Shown: positions 8,363 to 16,597 of the stretch, piece by piece
How the letters are laid out: the number at the start of each line of letters is the position of its first letter
Numbering within the stretch: position 1 is the first letter of the stretch
Assembly (NCBI GenBank): GCA_963809795.1
Contig: CAWELN010000014.1
Span: 186,001 to 250,000, forward strand
Reading direction: 5' to 3'
Origin: DASUAS01 sp963809795
Lineage (GTDB): Bacteria; Actinomycetota; Acidimicrobiia; IMCC26256; DASPTH01
Length of the DNA stretch: 64,000 nt
The notes under the pieces: model-generated
The model's input: only the letters and a program-made list of their open reading frames with translations
Told to the model about the DNA's origin: nothing
Databases searched by the model: none
Translations under genes and position numbers: made by a program

Positions 8363-9327
8363 TGTTGCGCCTCGAACAGGTCACGGTGGCCTACGACGGG
8401 TTCACCGCGGTGCAGCCGCTCGACCTCGAGGTCGCCGACGGCGAGATCGTCTGCGTGCTGGGACCGAGCGGGAGCGGCAAGAGCTCACTGCTGCGCGCGG
8501 TCGCGGGGTTGGAGCCCGACGCGACCGGGCGGGTGTCGTGGGACGGCACCGACCTCACCCGCGTCCCACCGCACCGGCGCGGCTTCGGATTGATGTTCCA
8601 GGACCACGCGTTGTTCCCTCATCGCGACGTCGAGGGCAACGTGGCGTTCGGCCTCCGCATGCAGCGACTTCCACGCGCCGAGATCGAGACTCGTACCGGC
8701 GCCGCGCTCGCCCTGGTCGGTCTCACCGGGTTCGGGCACCGGCGCATCACCGAGCTGTCGGGCGGGGAACAGCAGCGCGTCGCGCTCGCCCGCGCGTTGG
8801 CCGCCGCACCGCGCCTCTTGATGCTCGACGAGCCCCTGGGCGCGCTCGACCGGGCGCTGCGAGAGCGGCTCGTGACGGAGCTGCGCGCGCTCTTCGTCCG
8901 CCTCGGCCTGACCAGCCTGTTCGTCACCCACGACCACGACGAGGCGTTCGCGCTCGCCGACCGGCTCGTCGTGATGCACGAGGGCAGGATCGAGCAGGTC
9001 GGGAGCCCGGTCGAGGTGTGGCAGCGTCCGGCCAACGCGTTCGTCGCCCGCTTCCTCGGGTGGAACGTGACCGGTGCGTTCCTCGACGGCTCGGTCGCGG
9101 TGCGCGCCGACGGCCTCGAAGTGGTCGACGTCGTCGACGCGCCGGTCACCGGAACGGTGACCGCACGCACCTTCCGGCGCGAGCACTTCCTCCTCGACGT
9201 CGACCTCGACGGCGCCGAGGGCGAACGTCTCCAGGCCGAGGTGCCCCTGGACCACCCGCGGCTGCCCGACGTCGGTGCGGTGGTCGGGGTGCGGCTCGTT
9301 CCCGGCGCCGCGGTGCCATTGCCCTGA
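8362..9327 (+). CDS. thiQ: thiamine-type ABC transporter ATP-binding protein
   Basis: The 321-residue ATPase has Walker A GPSGSGKSS (about 34-42), the Q-loop in LMFQDHALFPHR, the signature LSGGEQQR, Walker B LLMLDEP and the switch histidine in VTHDHDEA. The C-terminal 80 residues form a TOBE-like extension, longer than in E. coli ThiQ and more like the iron/spermidine ATPases. It energises import by the permease encoded just upstream. It is the last gene of the TGATG-linked operon that begins with the riboswitch. Confidence 0.9.
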   Translation: MLRLEQVTVAYDGFTAVQPLDLEVADGEIVCVLGPSGSGKSSLLRAVAGLEPDATGRVSWDGTDLTRVPPHRRGFGLMFQDHALFPHRDVEGNVAFGLRMQRLPRAEIETRTGAALALVGLTGFGHRRITELSGGEQQRVALARALAAAPRLLMLDEPLGALDRALRERLVTELRALFVRLGLTSLFVTHDHDEAFALADRLVVMHEGRIEQVGSPVEVWQRPANAFVARFLGWNVTGAFLDGSVAVRADGLEVVDVVDAPVTGTVTARTFRREHFLLDVDLDGAEGERLQAEVPLDHPRLPDVGAVVGVRLVPGAAVPLP

Positions 9328-9468
9328 TGGGTGCCTCCGCCCGTTCCCCGTCGGCGGCGTTCCGGTCACGGCGAGATGACCCGAACCTGTCGGCACCGGC
9401 CGCGCCCGGGCGGCAGAGCCGGGGCGGCACCCCCTCGGCAGGATGAAGAGGTGCCGCGCGCCCGGCTC

Positions 9469-9564
9469 GCTCGGGTCAAGCCATTCCGCCCGCCCCGAAT
9501 GGGACAAGTCGAGCACCTGGCGGCAAGGAACGCAAGCGCCGTCGATGCCTGCGACGGCTACCGA
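9469..9564 (+). other. unassigned structured segment in the 367-bp intergenic region
   Basis: The 9328-9694 gap holds no convincing gene. Within it GCTCG (9469-9473) pairs with CGAGC (9510-9514) around a symmetric internal loop and an inner stem CCATTC/GAATGG (9481-9486/9497-9502). A second stem CCGTCG/CGACGG (9539-9544/9552-9557) follows, then GGCTACCGA. Parts resemble the c-di-GMP-I riboswitch: CGGGTCAAGCC at the 5' side, GGGAC after the first stem and the 3' GGCTACCGA. However, the GNRA loop and the exact GACGCAAAGC core are absent, so I do not name it as one. It could also be part of the thiamine operon's 3' end. Confidence 0.3.
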
Positions 9565-9680
9565 ATCGCGGCGGAGGAAGCGCCATCAGCACCCTCTCCT
9601 CGTGCACGGCTCTGCCGTGCGGCGTCGGAATCTGCACCGAATCTCCACAGGTCCGGCACGACACCCGCAGACCCGCTCCT

Positions 9681-9686
9681 TATCCT
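9681..9686 (+). promoter_or_regulatory. -10 box of a probable leaderless promoter (response regulator)
   Basis: TATCCT lies 8 nt before the ATG at 9695. If used, the message would lack a leader and the structured segment upstream would not belong to this transcript. Confidence 0.5.
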
Positions 9687-9694
9687 CTGGTGAC

Positions 9695-10417
9695 ATGTCG
9701 GCAGCCGCCCCGGCGCTCGCGCGCTCGATCCTGGTCGTGGAGGACGAAGCGTCGATCGCGCAGGCCGTGGCCACCCGGCTACGGAGCGAGGGATTTGCGG
9801 TGACCATCGCGCCCGACGGGCCGTCCGGGGTCGAGCGGTGCCGGACCCTCCAGCCCGACCTCGTCGTGCTCGACCTCATGCTGCCGGGGATGGACGGCCT
9901 CGACGTGTGCCGCGAGATCCAGCGGGACCGGCCGGTTCCGGTGCTGATGCTGACCGCGCGCGATTCGGAGACCGACCTCGTCGTCGGGCTGGCCGTCGGC
10001 GCCGACGACTACCTCACCAAGCCGTTCAGCAGCCGCGAGCTGGTCGCCCGGGTCCACGCGCTGCTGCGGCGGGTCGAGCGCCGACCCGGCGGCGGCGCCG
10101 AGCGCGCGGGCGCGGTGGTGATGGGCGCGGTCACGATCGACCTCGCATCGCGACGCGTGCAGCACGCCGACGACCTCGTGCACCTCACGCCCACCGAGTT
10201 CGACCTGCTCGCCCACCTCGCGCAAGCGCCGGCGCGCGTCTTCACCCGGGAGCAGCTGCTCGCCGACGTGTGGGGCTACCACGACGGGGCCGGCGCGCGC
10301 ACCGTCGATTCCCACGTGCGGGCGCTCCGACGCAAGCTCGGCAACGACATCGTGCGGACGGTGCACGGTGTCGGCTACGCGGCGGGCGACCCACCCGACG
10401 AGGACATCGCGTCGTGA
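9695..10417 (+). CDS. OmpR/PhoB-family response regulator
   Basis: The 240-residue protein has an N-terminal receiver domain with the acidic pocket VVEDE, the phosphorylated aspartate in VVLDLMLPGMDG, the switch threonine in MLTARD and the lysine in DDYLTKPF. A winged-helix DNA-binding domain follows, with LTPTEFDLLAHLA and the recognition part RTVDSHVRALRRKLG. The frame is open further upstream, but the ATG at 9695 is favoured because it directly precedes the receiver domain and follows a TATCCT box. It overlaps the histidine kinase gene by 4 nt (GTGA), so the two form a pair. What it senses is unknown. Confidence 0.92.
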   Translation: MSAAAPALARSILVVEDEASIAQAVATRLRSEGFAVTIAPDGPSGVERCRTLQPDLVVLDLMLPGMDGLDVCREIQRDRPVPVLMLTARDSETDLVVGLAVGADDYLTKPFSSRELVARVHALLRRVERRPGGGAERAGAVVMGAVTIDLASRRVQHADDLVHLTPTEFDLLAHLAQAPARVFTREQLLADVWGYHDGAGARTVDSHVRALRRKLGNDIVRTVHGVGYAAGDPPDEDIAS

Positions 10418-11430
10418 CGCGCCGCGAACGGCTCGCGCACCCGCTCGATGACGTCCCCTCCATCAAGCTGAAGCTCGGCTTCGTCATCGCCGCCGCGGTG
10501 GCGGTGACGGTGTTCGTGTTCTGGGTGCTCATCAAGATCGGCGTGTGGCCGTCGGTGAGCGGCATCATCGCCGCCGCGATCGCGATGGTGATGGTGTGGT
10601 TCCTCTCGCGGGGGATGACGTCGCCACTCCGCCAGATGGCCGCGGCCGCGTCCGAGATGGCGAAGGGCAACTACGACCGGCGGGTCTCGACGTCGTCGCG
10701 CGACGAGGTCGGCGAGCTCGCCCGCGCGTTCAACCAGATGGCGGCGGAGCTGGCCGAGACCGACCGCGTGCGGCGCGACCTGGTGGCGAACGTGTCGCAC
10801 GAGCTGCGGACGCCCATCACCGCGCTGCAGGCGGTGCTGGAGAACCTGGTCGACGGCGTCACCGAGCCCGACCCCGAGACGTTCCGCACCATGCTCGCCC
10901 AGGTGGAGCGCTTGGGCCGCCTGGTCAAGCAGCTCCTCGACCTGTCGCGGCTCGAGTCGGGCGCGGTGCCCCTCGACCGCACCGAGTTCCGGGTGGAACC
11001 GCTCCTCGCCCACGCGGTCCGGGAGCAGCAGCTGCACGACCCCGAGATCGCGGTGTCGGTGTCGGTCGACTCCCCCGACCTCACCGCCGACGGCGATCCC
11101 GAGCGCGTGCACCAGGTGGTCGCGAACCTGCTCGAGAACGCGGTGCGCCACACGCCGCGCGGCGGCACGGTCGAGGTGCGCGCCCGTCGCCGCCCCGATG
11201 GCGTCACCATCGAGGTGCTCGACGAGGGCCCCGGCATCGCCGACGCCGACGAGGCACGCATCTTCGAGCGGTTCTACCGGGCCGACGCGGCCCGGGCCTC
11301 ACGCGACGGGGGTGCCGGCCTCGGCCTCGCCATCGCGCAGTGGATCGTCGACCTCCACGGCGGCGACATCCATCCGGAGAAGCGGGAGCCGCACGGTTGC
11401 CGCATGGTCGTCACCCTTCCGCACAACTGA
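10414..11430 (+). CDS. membrane histidine kinase lacking an external sensor domain
   Basis: The 338-residue kinase has two membrane segments (about 21-43 and 47-65) separated by only a few residues, so there is almost no extracellular domain. A HAMP linker follows, then the phosphoacceptor His129 in VSHELRTP, the N-box NLLENAVRHTP, the G1 box DEGPGI and the G2 box GAGLGLAIAQW. It should phosphorylate the response regulator whose stop it overlaps. With so short a loop, the signal is probably read in or near the membrane, as in intramembrane-sensing kinases. The GTG start is set by the GTGA overlap. Confidence 0.92.
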   Translation: MTRRERLAHPLDDVPSIKLKLGFVIAAAVAVTVFVFWVLIKIGVWPSVSGIIAAAIAMVMVWFLSRGMTSPLRQMAAAASEMAKGNYDRRVSTSSRDEVGELARAFNQMAAELAETDRVRRDLVANVSHELRTPITALQAVLENLVDGVTEPDPETFRTMLAQVERLGRLVKQLLDLSRLESGAVPLDRTEFRVEPLLAHAVREQQLHDPEIAVSVSVDSPDLTADGDPERVHQVVANLLENAVRHTPRGGTVEVRARRRPDGVTIEVLDEGPGIADADEARIFERFYRADAARASRDGGAGLGLAIAQWIVDLHGGDIHPEKREPHGCRMVVTLPHN

Positions 11431-11453
11431 CCCGCACCCCAGAGGAGACACCG

Positions 11454-12101
11454 ATGTCGCTGGCAACCATCGACGAAGCCCTGAAGCGCATCCGGCGCGG
11501 CGAGATGGTCCTCGTCGTCGACGACGAGGACCGCGAGAACGAGGGCGACCTGACCATGGCGGCGTGCTGGGTGACGCAGGACGCGATCAACTTCATGCTC
11601 CGCTGGGCACGCGGGCTGGTGTGCATGCCGTGCGACTCGGGCCGCCTCGACGAGCTCGACATGTGGCCGATGGTCCCGTCCGACCGCGCCGGGAACGACA
11701 CCGCGTTCACCGTGTCGATCGACCATGTCACCGCGGGCAGCGGCATCGGCGCCGGCGACCGCGCCACCACGATCCGCCGGATCCTCGACCCCGGCGCCCG
11801 TCCGTCGGACTTCCAGCGGCCCGGGCACGTGTTCCCGCTGCGCGCCCGCCCGGGTGGCGTGCTCGAGCGTCGGGGCCACACCGAGGCCGCGGTCGACCTC
11901 GCCCGCCTGGCCGGGCTCCCCCCGGTCGCCACCATCTGCGAGGTGCTCTGCGAGGACGGTTCGCCGGCGCGCTTCGGGTACCTCGAGCGCTTCGCCGAGG
12001 ACCATCGCATCGCGATGGTGGCGGTCGACCAGGTGGTGGAGCATCGCCTCGCCCACGACGACACCGCCTCCCACGGCCTGGTGGCGCCGCTCCTCCTGTA
12101 G
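11454..12101 (+). CDS. ribB: 3,4-dihydroxy-2-butanone 4-phosphate synthase
   Basis: The enzyme converts ribulose 5-phosphate to 3,4-dihydroxy-2-butanone 4-phosphate and formate in riboflavin synthesis. The 215-residue protein has the acidic loop DDEDRENEGDLT, the RPGHVFPL block and RRGHTEAAVDLARLAG, all hallmarks of RibB. Many actinobacteria encode RibB fused to RibA; here it stands alone, with a normal length and AGAGGAG ribosome site. It starts 23 nt after the histidine kinase stop, so it is probably co-transcribed with the two-component pair, an unusual neighbourhood. No FMN riboswitch is visible upstream. Confidence 0.93.
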   Translation: MSLATIDEALKRIRRGEMVLVVDDEDRENEGDLTMAACWVTQDAINFMLRWARGLVCMPCDSGRLDELDMWPMVPSDRAGNDTAFTVSIDHVTAGSGIGAGDRATTIRRILDPGARPSDFQRPGHVFPLRARPGGVLERRGHTEAAVDLARLAGLPPVATICEVLCEDGSPARFGYLERFAEDHRIAMVAVDQVVEHRLAHDDTASHGLVAPLLL

Positions 12102-12109
12102 TCGCCTGG

Positions 12110-12140
12110 GGCCCCTGGGGCCCGCGGGGTCCCCGGGGCC
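12110..12140 (+). terminator. GC-only stem-loop after ribB
   Basis: GGCCCC and GGGG on the left pair with CCCC and GGGGCC on the right, giving about 10 bp with one bulged T and a 10-nt loop, 8 nt after the ribB stop. No T-run follows, so it may be a GC-type terminator of the kind seen in actinobacteria, or only an end-stabilising hairpin. Confidence 0.35.
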
Positions 12141-12181
12141 ACGTGCCGGAAGGGGTCCGGCCGCCGATAGAGTCTCGCACC

Positions 12182-13135
12182 GTGCCCGGCTCACGCTCGA
12201 CGCGTCGCTCGAGGCGGTGGGCGCTCGCCGCGACCCTCACGTTGGTGCTGGCCCTGGCCGCGGCCGCGTGCTATCCGCCGCCGCCACCACCACCGCAACC
12301 GGTGTCGCCGATGACCGTCGGCGTCACCCATCCCGTCGGCGCGCTCTCGCCGACCTTCGTGGACGGCTCTCGCCCGACCGCGGCGTTCGGCGCGTACCCC
12401 GGGTCACCCGAGCGGCGACTGCCGACGACGATCTGGTACCCGTCCGACGGGGGCGGTCCGTACCCGCTCGTCATGTTCGCCCCCGGCTTCGGGGTGACGC
12501 CGGCGTCCTACAGCGCGCTCCTGTCCCGCATCGCGGCGGCCGGCTACGTGGTCGCGGCGCCCACCTACCCGCTGCTCAGCGGGCAGCCCGCAGGACCGAC
12601 CGAGGCCCTGGACTGGGATCAGCTGTACTCCGACACCTGGTTCGTCACCACGCAGGTGCTCGGGCTCTCGCAGTCGGGCGACCCGACCCTGGGCGGGATG
12701 ATCGACCCCAACCGCATCGCCGTCGCCGGCCACTCCGATGGCGCGGTCATCGCGTACGGGGACGGTTACCAGCCGTACCGGCTCGACCCGCGGGTGCGCG
12801 CGGTCATCGCCTACGCCGCCGACCTGGGATCGCTCGGCCGGTACCAGGCCAACGGGCGGCCGATCCTGCACGTGCTGAGCGACCACGACCAGTACAACCC
12901 GTACGGCCAGGGAATCAGCTGGGATCGCTCGGTGCTCCAGCAGCCGAAGGCGTTGCTGTCGTTGTGGAACGCGTCGCACGGACCGCCGTTCATGGATCCG
13001 GCCGATCCGCACTTCGACCTCCTGACCCGCGTCACCATCGACTTCCTCGACCGCGAGCTCAAGGGCCACCCGGAGACGATGTACTTCGCCGCGCTCGACG
13101 TGGCGGAGCACGCCAACCTCGCCGCCCTCGAGTGA
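12182..13135 (+). CDS. secreted alpha/beta-hydrolase lipoprotein (PAF-acetylhydrolase/dienelactone hydrolase-like)
   Basis: The 317-residue protein has a basic N-terminus, a hydrophobic stretch and LAAAAC with the lipid-attachment Cys at residue 30, followed by a run of eight prolines. The hydrolase domain has the oxyanion region FAPGFG, the nucleophile elbow GHSDG (Ser about 185), a probable acid in LSDHDQ and a His in ASHGPPF. It probably cleaves an ester outside the cell; the substrate is unknown. The GTG start follows a TAGAGT box (12168-12173) by 8 nt, pointing to a leaderless message. Confidence 0.82.
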   Translation: MPGSRSTRRSRRWALAATLTLVLALAAAACYPPPPPPPQPVSPMTVGVTHPVGALSPTFVDGSRPTAAFGAYPGSPERRLPTTIWYPSDGGGPYPLVMFAPGFGVTPASYSALLSRIAAAGYVVAAPTYPLLSGQPAGPTEALDWDQLYSDTWFVTTQVLGLSQSGDPTLGGMIDPNRIAVAGHSDGAVIAYGDGYQPYRLDPRVRAVIAYAADLGSLGRYQANGRPILHVLSDHDQYNPYGQGISWDRSVLQQPKALLSLWNASHGPPFMDPADPHFDLLTRVTIDFLDRELKGHPETMYFAALDVAEHANLAALE

Positions 13136-13139
13136 GGGC

Positions 13140-13484
13140 TCAGGCGTCGTCGTCCCGTTCCTCGGGTGGCGGCAGGTAGACCACCGCCCGCGACCGCTCG
13201 GGATGCTCGGGATCGAGCACGAGGTCGATGTGGTCGAGCCGGGGCTCGGGCGCCTCGCTCACGATCGCGGGCTCCTCCTTCTCCGGCCGCCCCTCGAGCG
13301 CGTCGCGCACGCCGAGCAGGCCCGCCGCGATCACCGAGCCCGCGGCGCCGCGCCGGAACCGGTCGATCGGGCGTTCCCAGGCCTCGGTCGGCTCGGTCGC
13401 GTCGGTGCCCTCCGCCCCCTCGGGCACCTCGGGCTCGTCGGCCGGGTCGTGCTCGTCGGGCCCCGGCTCGGCGTCGTCGTCCAC
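13140..13484 (-). CDS. small acidic hypothetical protein
   Basis: A 114-residue protein with a very acidic N-terminal third (many Asp, Glu and Pro), a central IDRFRRGAAGSVIAAGLLGVRDALEG segment that could lie along or partly in a membrane, and an acidic tail ending in ERDDDA. I do not recognise a named family, although actinobacterial genomes carry similar small acidic proteins. The GTG start is supported by TAACGT 6 nt upstream on this strand. It converges with the esterase gene and is divergent from the next secreted protein gene. Confidence 0.65.
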   Translation of the reverse strand: MDDDAEPGPDEHDPADEPEVPEGAEGTDATEPTEAWERPIDRFRRGAAGSVIAAGLLGVRDALEGRPEKEEPAIVSEAPEPRLDHIDLVLDPEHPERSRAVVYLPPPEERDDDA

Positions 13485-13527
13485 GGGTCCACGTTAGGAC
13501 CGCCAACGCGTCAGTAGCGTCGCCCCG

Positions 13528-14229
13528 GTGGAGGACGAGCGGGTGACGCGCCTGGACACGATCGGCGTCCTCGTCGTCGCCGCGGTCGTCGGCCTCGTGC
13601 TCGTGAGCCTGGGCCCCGACCGCGACCCGGCGCCGGCGGTGGCTGCGTCACCGATCGGCGCCGCCGTCGCGCCGACCTCCACCCGCGCCGCACCGGTCAC
13701 CACCGCGCTCGGCGCCCCGACGGTCACGACCCCCGCCACGACCGCGCCGCCGACCACCGCGACCACCGACCCCGGCGCGCTCCCCCAGACCGACGAGCAC
13801 CCGGCAGCGAGCGGCGCGACGTTCACCGCCGGCGTGCAGGGGTTGTGGCAGGCGGTGCAGCAGGACCGGCCCGAGCTGGCGATGCCGTTCTTCTTCCCCC
13901 AGGCCGCGTACCTCCAGGTGAAGGCGATCTCGGATCCGGCCACCGACTACGAGCAGCGCCTCATCGCCAACTACGAGCAGGACATCCACACGTTGCACAC
14001 GCAGCTCGGCGCCGACGCCGCCGGCGCGCAGTTCGCCAGCATCGACGTTCCCGATGCACAAGCGGTGCTGGTGCAACCGGGGGAAGAGTCGAACCGGTTG
14101 TCCTACTGGCGGGTCTACGGCACCACGCTGCACTACACCGAGGACGGGCAGGCGCGCTCGTTCCCGGTGACGTCGCTGATCTCCTGGCGGGGCCAGTGGT
14201 ACGTGGTGCACCTCGGCGAGATCCGCTGA
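13528..14229 (+). CDS. membrane-anchored extracytoplasmic hypothetical protein
   Basis: The 233-residue protein has one N-terminal membrane segment (about residues 12-30), a long Thr/Ala/Pro-rich linker (about 45-85) and an extracellular domain of about 140 residues containing FFFPQAAYLQVKAI and, near the end, ISWRGQWYVVHLG. That ending resembles small cystatin/NTF2-like stress-type domains, but I cannot assign a family. GTG at 13528 follows TAGCGT (13515-13520) by 7 nt, suggesting a leaderless message. Confidence 0.7.
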   Translation: MEDERVTRLDTIGVLVVAAVVGLVLVSLGPDRDPAPAVAASPIGAAVAPTSTRAAPVTTALGAPTVTTPATTAPPTTATTDPGALPQTDEHPAASGATFTAGVQGLWQAVQQDRPELAMPFFFPQAAYLQVKAISDPATDYEQRLIANYEQDIHTLHTQLGADAAGAQFASIDVPDAQAVLVQPGEESNRLSYWRVYGTTLHYTEDGQARSFPVTSLISWRGQWYVVHLGEIR

Positions 14230-14379
14230 TCTCAGGTCGAGACGAAGTGATCGGCCCGGCCGCTCGGAAGGGTTGGCGGGCATCGACCATTGCGTCTACG
14301 TGGAACTCCCACAAAAAGAGAACGTGTCGGTGACGTTCCTGTCATCGACGAAGACGGTTCGCGCACTGACCGGCTTCGT

Positions 14380-15351
14380 TCACGAGATGTGCTCCAGTGG
14401 CAGACCGAACAGCGCGAACAGTCCGGAGTCGATGAAGGACCGGATGGCGCTGATGCGGCCGTCGACGACGTCAACGACGTGGATCGCGAACGCGGTCGGC
14501 GTACCTCCGGGCGCGGCCGGCACGTACACCGCCGCCGCCGGTGCGCCGTTCGCTCGCACCGGGACCAACAGATGGTCGCGAAGGGCGTCGTGCGCGATCA
14601 GCCAGTCGCGGATGTCGGTGGCGCCTCGAAGCCAGAGCTCGAACGGCGGCATCTCCACGATTGCGTCCTCGCGTAAGAGCGCCACGAGCGCGTTGACGTC
14701 CTGACGTTCGAACGCGTCGACGTAAGCGTCCAGCAACGCCCGGTGATCATCCGATGGCTCGTTCGGCGTGCTGTCGCGATCGATCGGTTCGAGCGCGGCC
14801 CTGGCGCGGCGTAGCGAGCTGTTGACACTGTCCGTCGAGCTCTCCAGCAGCGTTGCGACCTCGGCGGCGCGCCAGTGCAGCACGTCGCGCAGGATGAGCA
14901 CGGCACGTTGACGCGGCGCGAGACGCTGCAGCGCTGCGATGAACGCGAGCCTCACGGATTCACGCGCGACGACGCGCTCCGCGGGGTCGCCGGCTGATGG
15001 GAGGACGAGACTGTCCGGCGCCGGTTCGATCCACGCCGACCCGGGCTGGCGGTCGATCAATCGTCCTTCGCTCGTACCGACGCGTGCGACATCCATCGGG
15101 AGCGCGCGTCGAGAGCGGCCATTGAGCATGTCGATGCACACGTTCGTCGCGATCCGGTAGAGCCACGGGCGCAGCCCGGCCTGATCATCGAAGCGCGGCA
15201 GTGCCCGCCATGCTCGGAGCATGGTGTTCTGCACGGCGTCTTCGGCTTCGTACGCCGACCCGAGCATCCGGTAGCAGTAGCCGGTCAGTTCGCGGCGGTA
15301 CTGCTCCAACTCCGCGGCGCCAGGGAGGCCCGTGGTGGTTACCGCATTCAC
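14380..15351 (-). CDS. ECF-type sigma-70 factor with C-terminal SnoaL-like domain
   Basis: The 323-residue protein has sigma region 2 (YCYRMLGSAYEAEDAVQNTMLRAW, about 24-47), region 4 (LQRLAPRQRAVLILRDVLHWRAAEVA, about 141-166) and then about 110 residues of SnoaL/NTF2-like fold starting near LLDAYVDAFERQDV. Sigma factors of this class often have no separate anti-sigma factor; the tail is thought to control activity. The GTG start follows TAGGCT by 6 nt. It is divergent from a DHFR-like reductase gene, which is a likely target. It lies at the edge of the lower-GC block. Confidence 0.9.
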   Translation of the reverse strand: MNAVTTTGLPGAAELEQYRRELTGYCYRMLGSAYEAEDAVQNTMLRAWRALPRFDDQAGLRPWLYRIATNVCIDMLNGRSRRALPMDVARVGTSEGRLIDRQPGSAWIEPAPDSLVLPSAGDPAERVVARESVRLAFIAALQRLAPRQRAVLILRDVLHWRAAEVATLLESSTDSVNSSLRRARAALEPIDRDSTPNEPSDDHRALLDAYVDAFERQDVNALVALLREDAIVEMPPFELWLRGATDIRDWLIAHDALRDHLLVPVRANGAPAAAVYVPAAPGGTPTAFAIHVVDVVDGRISAIRSFIDSGLFALFGLPLEHIS

Positions 15352-15490
15352 GGTTTGAGCCTACGTCTCTGCGGCCGCAGAAAATCCCCCGAGCGGCGAC
15401 GACTTTTTGATCGCGTCGCAGTTGCACACCCGGAAGCGGAATTCGCCGTCTCCATCGACGAGCGAGAACGAAATGAACTGGAGACAGACA

Positions 15491-16084
15491 ATGACGACAT
15501 CGAGATCCCTCATCTCCGCGATGCAAGTGACGCTCGACGGCTACAGCTCCCCCGGCGGCGCCGACTGGGTCGACTCCTGGGCGGATGGCCTCGATCTGCT
15601 CCCGCCCGTCGACGCGTTCATACTCGGCGGCGGCATGTTCCCGGACTACGAACGGTTCTGGGCAACCATCCTCGACGATCCGCGGGCCGCCTCCGACATG
15701 CTCGGGAGAGACGTGTACCCGCGCGAGGTGGCGTACGCGCGGCTTGCCGCGCAAACGCTGCATCTGGTGCTCTCGAAGACGCTCTCCGAGTCAACCTGGC
15801 CGTCGGCGCGGATCATTCACGACATCAACGACATCCGTACATTGAAAGAGCAACGGGGCAAGGCTGTGTACGTCGTCGGCGGCCCCGGGTTGCTCACGAG
15901 CCTGATCAATGAAGGCCTGCTCGATGAGCTCCACCTGATCGTCCACCCGGTGATCGTCGGAAGCGGGGCGAAGCTCTTCGCGGGGTTGGACGAGCGCCAA
16001 ACACTCGAGCTCACGTCTGCTGCGCCCACCGCATCCGGCCGCATTCACGTCACCTACCGCTTCAACACCGACGAGCAAGGCTGA
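15491..16084 (+). CDS. dihydrofolate reductase family protein (RibD C-terminal-like)
   Basis: The 197-residue protein begins with a strand-loop region (LISAMQVTLDGY) and contains DAFILGGGMFPDYERFW, VLSKTLSES, VYVVGGPGLLTSLINEGLLDELHLIVHPVIVG (the NADPH-binding and C-terminal core). This is the DHFR-like fold used by RibD-type reductases, not the folate enzyme itself. The ATG at 15491 is chosen because the fold begins there; the frame is open upstream. Genes of this family often sit beside SnoaL-tailed ECF sigma factors, as here. Substrate unknown. Confidence 0.85.
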   Translation: MTTSRSLISAMQVTLDGYSSPGGADWVDSWADGLDLLPPVDAFILGGGMFPDYERFWATILDDPRAASDMLGRDVYPREVAYARLAAQTLHLVLSKTLSESTWPSARIIHDINDIRTLKEQRGKAVYVVGGPGLLTSLINEGLLDELHLIVHPVIVGSGAKLFAGLDERQTLELTSAAPTASGRIHVTYRFNTDEQG

Positions 16085-16090
16085 CAGACC

Positions 16091-16597
16091 ATGATGTGTC
16101 ATCCGGCTCCCGACGCGGCGAACGGTTTCAACAACCAGGTCATCGAAGAGTTCCGCGCGAACGACGGACGCGTGACTGGGTCGTTGACCGGCACGCCGAT
16201 CTTGCTGCTCCACCACGTCGGCGCGCGGTCAGGCATCGAGCGCGTCACTCCGCTGGCGTACACGCCGTACCGAGCCGGCGGCTATCTGATCGTCGCGTCG
16301 AACGGAGGATCGCCAACGCATCCGAGCTGGTACCACAACCTGAAGGCCCATCCGACGACGCACGTCGAGATGGGCCGGGAGACGTTCACCGCGCGCGCGG
16401 AGGAGCTGCAGGGCACGGCCCGCGCCGAACTGTGGCCCAAGTTGCTCGCAGGGTCTCCGAGTCTCCGCGAGTTCGACGCAACGACCACACGACGCGTACC
16501 GCTGTTCGTGCTCACCCGCGACTACGCGAAGCGCTGGACGAACCCGAGAGCTGTGTCGGCGACTTCGCGCCATCCGTGGTCGATGGTCAGGGAGTGA
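16091..16597 (+). CDS. nitroreductase/deazaflavin (F420)-dependent family protein
   Basis: The 168-residue protein has the family's opening NQVIEEFRANDGRVTG and the core LLHHVGARSGIERVTPLAY, YLIVASNGGSPTHPSWYHNLKAHP and VPLFVLTR, as in the Ddn/DUF385 group that binds F420H2. Two ATGs (16091, 16094) are possible. It starts 6 nt after the DHFR-like gene, so they are probably co-transcribed. The family usually ends near FVLTR; here about 25 extra residues run into the end of the convergent hydrolase gene (76-bp overlap), which may mean the tail is non-native. Confidence 0.85.
   Translation: MMCHPAPDAANGFNNQVIEEFRANDGRVTGSLTGTPILLLHHVGARSGIERVTPLAYTPYRAGGYLIVASNGGSPTHPSWYHNLKAHPTTHVEMGRETFTARAEELQGTARAELWPKLLAGSPSLREFDATTTRRVPLFVLTRDYAKRWTNPRAVSATSRHPWSMVRE

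Noticed and set aside
9440..9600. Naming the structured segment a c-di-GMP riboswitch
   Set aside because: Key core bases and the tetraloop are missing; only partial matches are visible, so it stays an unassigned element.
9331..9693. Possible 120-residue gene in the 9.3-9.7 kb gap
   Set aside because: Arg/Pro-rich composition with no domain, and its 3' part runs over the structured stems and the response regulator promoter.
14273..14704. Plus-strand frames inside the SnoaL-tailed sigma gene
   Set aside because: They are antisense shadows; the minus-strand gene has sigma regions 2 and 4.
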